From Pseudomonadota bacterium (GTDB lineage: Bacteria > Pseudomonadota > Gammaproteobacteria > Steroidobacterales > Steroidobacteraceae), in NCBI GenBank assembly GCA_021850555.1, contig JAJZLX010000672.1:1-21543 (forward strand): a stretch of 21,543 nt of DNA, given 5' to 3'. Position 1 is the first letter of the stretch. Every line of letters begins with the position of its first letter. The notes under the pieces were generated by a model, which did no database searches, was not told where the DNA came from, and worked only from the letters and a program-made list of their open reading frames with translations. Both the position numbers and the translations under genes were made by a program. Below, one piece after another: positions 19,852-21,543 of the stretch.

Positions 19852-20562
19852 ATGAACAAGTTAGTCTGGGTGCTGGCCATTCTGGCCGCGCTTGCCCTCG
19901 CCAGGCCCGCCCTGGCGAAACAAGGCGGCGAGCGCTACGTCACACACACTTACCACTCTTCCTTCAGCGGCTTCCGCAACCGGCCGCTCAGCTTCCAGGT
20001 CGAGGGTGGGCCCACCTTCAGCGAGGGAGGGGCGGCGAGGCGGGAACTCGCCGGCGGTTACAACCTCGGCCTTGGACTTACCTGGAGGCCGACCTCACGC
20101 CTGCCCCTGGCGTTGCGCATCGACGGCATGTACGAGCACTTCGACGACAAGCAGGCGGTGTTGGCTCAAGCCGGCTCGACTTTCGGCGCCATCGGCTGGG
20201 GGCGTACCGAGATGTGGGGCGGTGATGTCGACCTGGAGCTCGATACCCTTCTCAGTCCCCGGGTGCGTCTTTACTTCCTCCTCGGCGGCGGCTACTACGA
20301 CCGCCGCGACAGCTTCTACCGGACGGGCCTGGTCAACGGCATCTTTTGCGGATGGTACTTCTGCTTCGAAGGACCGGTGCAGGTGGGCTTGCGGGTGGGC
20401 GATCAAACGACCGGAATGCGGTTCGAGAAGAACGCCGGCGTGGGCCTTGAGTTCGCTCTGAGCCGCACTACCTCGTTCTTCGTCGACGCGCGCTACATGC
20501 GCTTCACCCACGGCGCGCAAAGCCTCGACTTCGTCCCGGTGAGATTCGGGCTCAGGTTCTAG
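19852..20562 (+). CDS. Outer-membrane beta-barrel protein, unknown function
   Basis: The 236-residue protein begins with a clear Sec signal (MNKLVWVLAILAALALARPALA, cleavage likely before KQGG). The rest alternates polar and hydrophobic residues with short turns: YNLGLGLTWRP, LALRIDGMYEHF, VRLYFLLGGGYY, VGLEFALSRTTSFFVDARYMRFT. It ends with an aromatic residue (FGLRF), as outer-membrane barrels do. Length and pattern suggest a small 8-stranded barrel of the OmpW/OmpA-like type. A cysteine pair lies in FCGWYFCF. The ATG at 19852 follows GGAGGA; an upstream in-frame ATG at 19831 would break the signal peptide. No specific family name can be assigned. Confidence 0.85.
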   Translation: MNKLVWVLAILAALALARPALAKQGGERYVTHTYHSSFSGFRNRPLSFQVEGGPTFSEGGAARRELAGGYNLGLGLTWRPTSRLPLALRIDGMYEHFDDKQAVLAQAGSTFGAIGWGRTEMWGGDVDLELDTLLSPRVRLYFLLGGGYYDRRDSFYRTGLVNGIFCGWYFCFEGPVQVGLRVGDQTTGMRFEKNAGVGLEFALSRTTSFFVDARYMRFTHGAQSLDFVPVRFGLRF

Positions 20563-20584
20563 TCTCGATCCGCGGCGTCGAACG

Positions 20585-20615
20585 CCCGGGTGAGAGGCGA
20601 CTGGCTCACCGGGGG
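20585..20615 (+). terminator. Possible hairpin after the beta-barrel gene
   Basis: GGTGAG and CTCACC pair across a 10-base loop, extended by three further G-C pairs after one mismatch. It starts about 23 bases after the stop codon. There is no T-run, so support is weak. Confidence 0.3.
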
Positions 20616-20723
20616 AGAGCTTGGATGACCGGAGCGCAACGGCCCACGAATGACGCCGGCCGCCCACCGGCGAGCGCGCCTCCCCGGCGTCCGATGTCAA
20701 CATCCTCGCGGGCCCGCCCGAGT

Positions 20724-20753
20724 TTGGACAAGCCGCCCCATATCCCGTATGCT
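20724..20753 (+). promoter_or_regulatory. Candidate promoter for the permease gene
   Basis: TTGGAC at 20724-20729 and TATGCT at 20748-20753 are separated by 18 bases. Transcription would start near 20760, about 40 bases before the ATG at 20801. Confidence 0.45.
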
Positions 20754-20800
20754 GAAAAACGGGGCCGTCCGGGTCCAAAAGACGGGCGCGAGGTAAAAAA

Positions 20801-21543
20801 ATGGCGGGACCAGCCAAGCTCCGGCGCGATGCGGGCATCATCGGCATTCTGTACGCCAGTCTCGGCAGCATCATCGGCTCAGGCTGGCTGTTCGGCGCCC
20901 TGAACGCCGCCGTGCAGGCCGGGCCGCGCAGCGTCTTCTCGTGGATCATCGGCGCGGTAGCCATCCTGTTTCTGGCGTTCGTGTTCGCCGAGCTCGCCAC
21001 GATGTTCCCGAACTCCGGTGCCCTGGTTCACATGACGCACGTGAGCCACGGTGACCTGGCCGGCAAGATCTGGAGCTGGATTCTGTTCCTCGCATTCGTC
21101 TCCGTGCCGCCCGTGGAGGTCAGCGCGGTTCTCACGTATGCCAACAACTACCTGCCCGGACTGATCCACCCCCACACCGGGCTGATGACCGATGGGGGAA
21201 CGGCGCTGGCGGCGCTGCTGCTGGCCGCGGTCGTCGGCTTGAACTTCCTGGCGATTCGCTGGGTCATGGTGATCAACAGCGCGGCGACCTGGTGGAAGCT
21301 CATCATTCCGATCGCGACCATCTGCGTGCTGATGGCCTATTCATTCCATCCCCACAACATGGTCGCGCACATCCACAGCACCCCGGTGAGCGGCGTGTTC
21401 ACCGCGGTGGCCACCGCTGGCATCATATTCAGCTTTTTCGGCTTCCAGCAGGCCATCGCGCTCGCCGGGGAGACGCGCAATCCAAACCGCTACGTGCCGA
21501 TCGCTCTCATCAGCTCCGTGTTGATCGGCATGCTGATTTACGT
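20801..21543 (+). CDS. APC-family amino-acid permease, N-terminal part (cut by window edge)
   Basis: The 247 visible residues belong to the amino acid-polyamine-organocation transporter superfamily. The first membrane helix carries GIIGILYASLGSIIGSGWLFG, whose GSG break is the substrate-binding motif. Further helices follow: FSWIIGAVAILFLAFVFAELATMFP, WSWILFLAFVSVPPVEVSAVL, ALAALLLAAVVGLNFLAI and LIIPIATICVLMAYSF. The conserved FSFFGFQQAIALAGETRNPNRYVP matches the family's segment 6 and following loop. About seven of the usual twelve helices are visible. It is an inner-membrane importer or exchanger of amino acids or amines; the substrate is not assignable. GAGG ahead of the A-rich spacer supports the ATG at 20801. 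Confidence 0.9.
   Translation, partial: MAGPAKLRRDAGIIGILYASLGSIIGSGWLFGALNAAVQAGPRSVFSWIIGAVAILFLAFVFAELATMFPNSGALVHMTHVSHGDLAGKIWSWILFLAFVSVPPVEVSAVLTYANNYLPGLIHPHTGLMTDGGTALAALLLAAVVGLNFLAIRWVMVINSAATWWKLIIPIATICVLMAYSFHPHNMVAHIHSTPVSGVFTAVATAGIIFSFFGFQQAIALAGETRNPNRYVPIALISSVLIGMLIY

Noticed and set aside
20625..20903. 92-codon frame ahead of and overlapping the permease start
   Set aside because: It is out of frame with the permease, rich in Pro, Arg and Ser, without motifs, and runs through the predicted promoter and ribosome site.

Overview
The window is about 21.5 kb of GC-rich DNA carrying the chromosomal replication-origin neighbourhood of a gammaproteobacterium. The core gene order is rpmH-rnpA-yidD-yidC-mnmE on the minus strand and, divergently, dnaA-dnaN-recF-gyrB on the plus strand. 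GyrB, DnaA, MnmE and RpmH all read as close relatives of their gammaproteobacterial counterparts. The left edge starts a TonB-dependent receptor of the 'EIVVTGIRAS' type, common in Xanthomonadales, Steroidobacter-like and related lineages. I infer that group, but sequence reading alone cannot fix the genus.

Layout: 1-267 (-) is the N-terminus of a TonB-dependent receptor, divergent from a Tat-signal GH78 alpha-L-rhamnosidase (480-3338, +); the shared gap holds a promoter and a 15-bp operator-like palindrome. This pair looks like a small rhamnoside uptake and degradation locus. Convergent to it is the minus-strand block mnmE, yidC, yidD, rnpA and rpmH (3389-7380), covering tRNA modification, membrane-protein insertion, RNase P protein and ribosomal protein L34. 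From 7549 the plus-strand replication block runs dnaA, dnaN, recF, gyrB (to 13909). The dnaA-dnaN gap looks like oriC, with degenerate DnaA boxes followed by an AT-rich stretch. Two parS-like ParB sites lie inside recF, both in the same codon frame.

The right third is accessory: a polytopic membrane protein with a GAF-like tail and no kinase domain (14030-15778, -); a 605-residue PLP enzyme of the Cys/Met-metabolism fold with a long N-terminal extension (16015-17832, +); a kumamolisin-like S53 sedolisin protease with all catalytic residues (18032-19609, +); a small outer-membrane beta-barrel protein (19852-20562, +); and the first half of an APC-family amino-acid permease (20801 to the edge, +). 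Protease, PLP enzyme and permease could together suggest peptide and amino-acid use, but each has its own leader region and no operon is evident.

No tRNA, rRNA, insertion sequence, CRISPR array or broken gene was seen, and no gene-free gap exceeds about 250 bases. I did not find a clearly new multi-gene system. The most notable signals are the in-frame parS pair in recF, the palindromes in the divergent leader regions, and the unassigned PLP enzyme and sensor-like protein.
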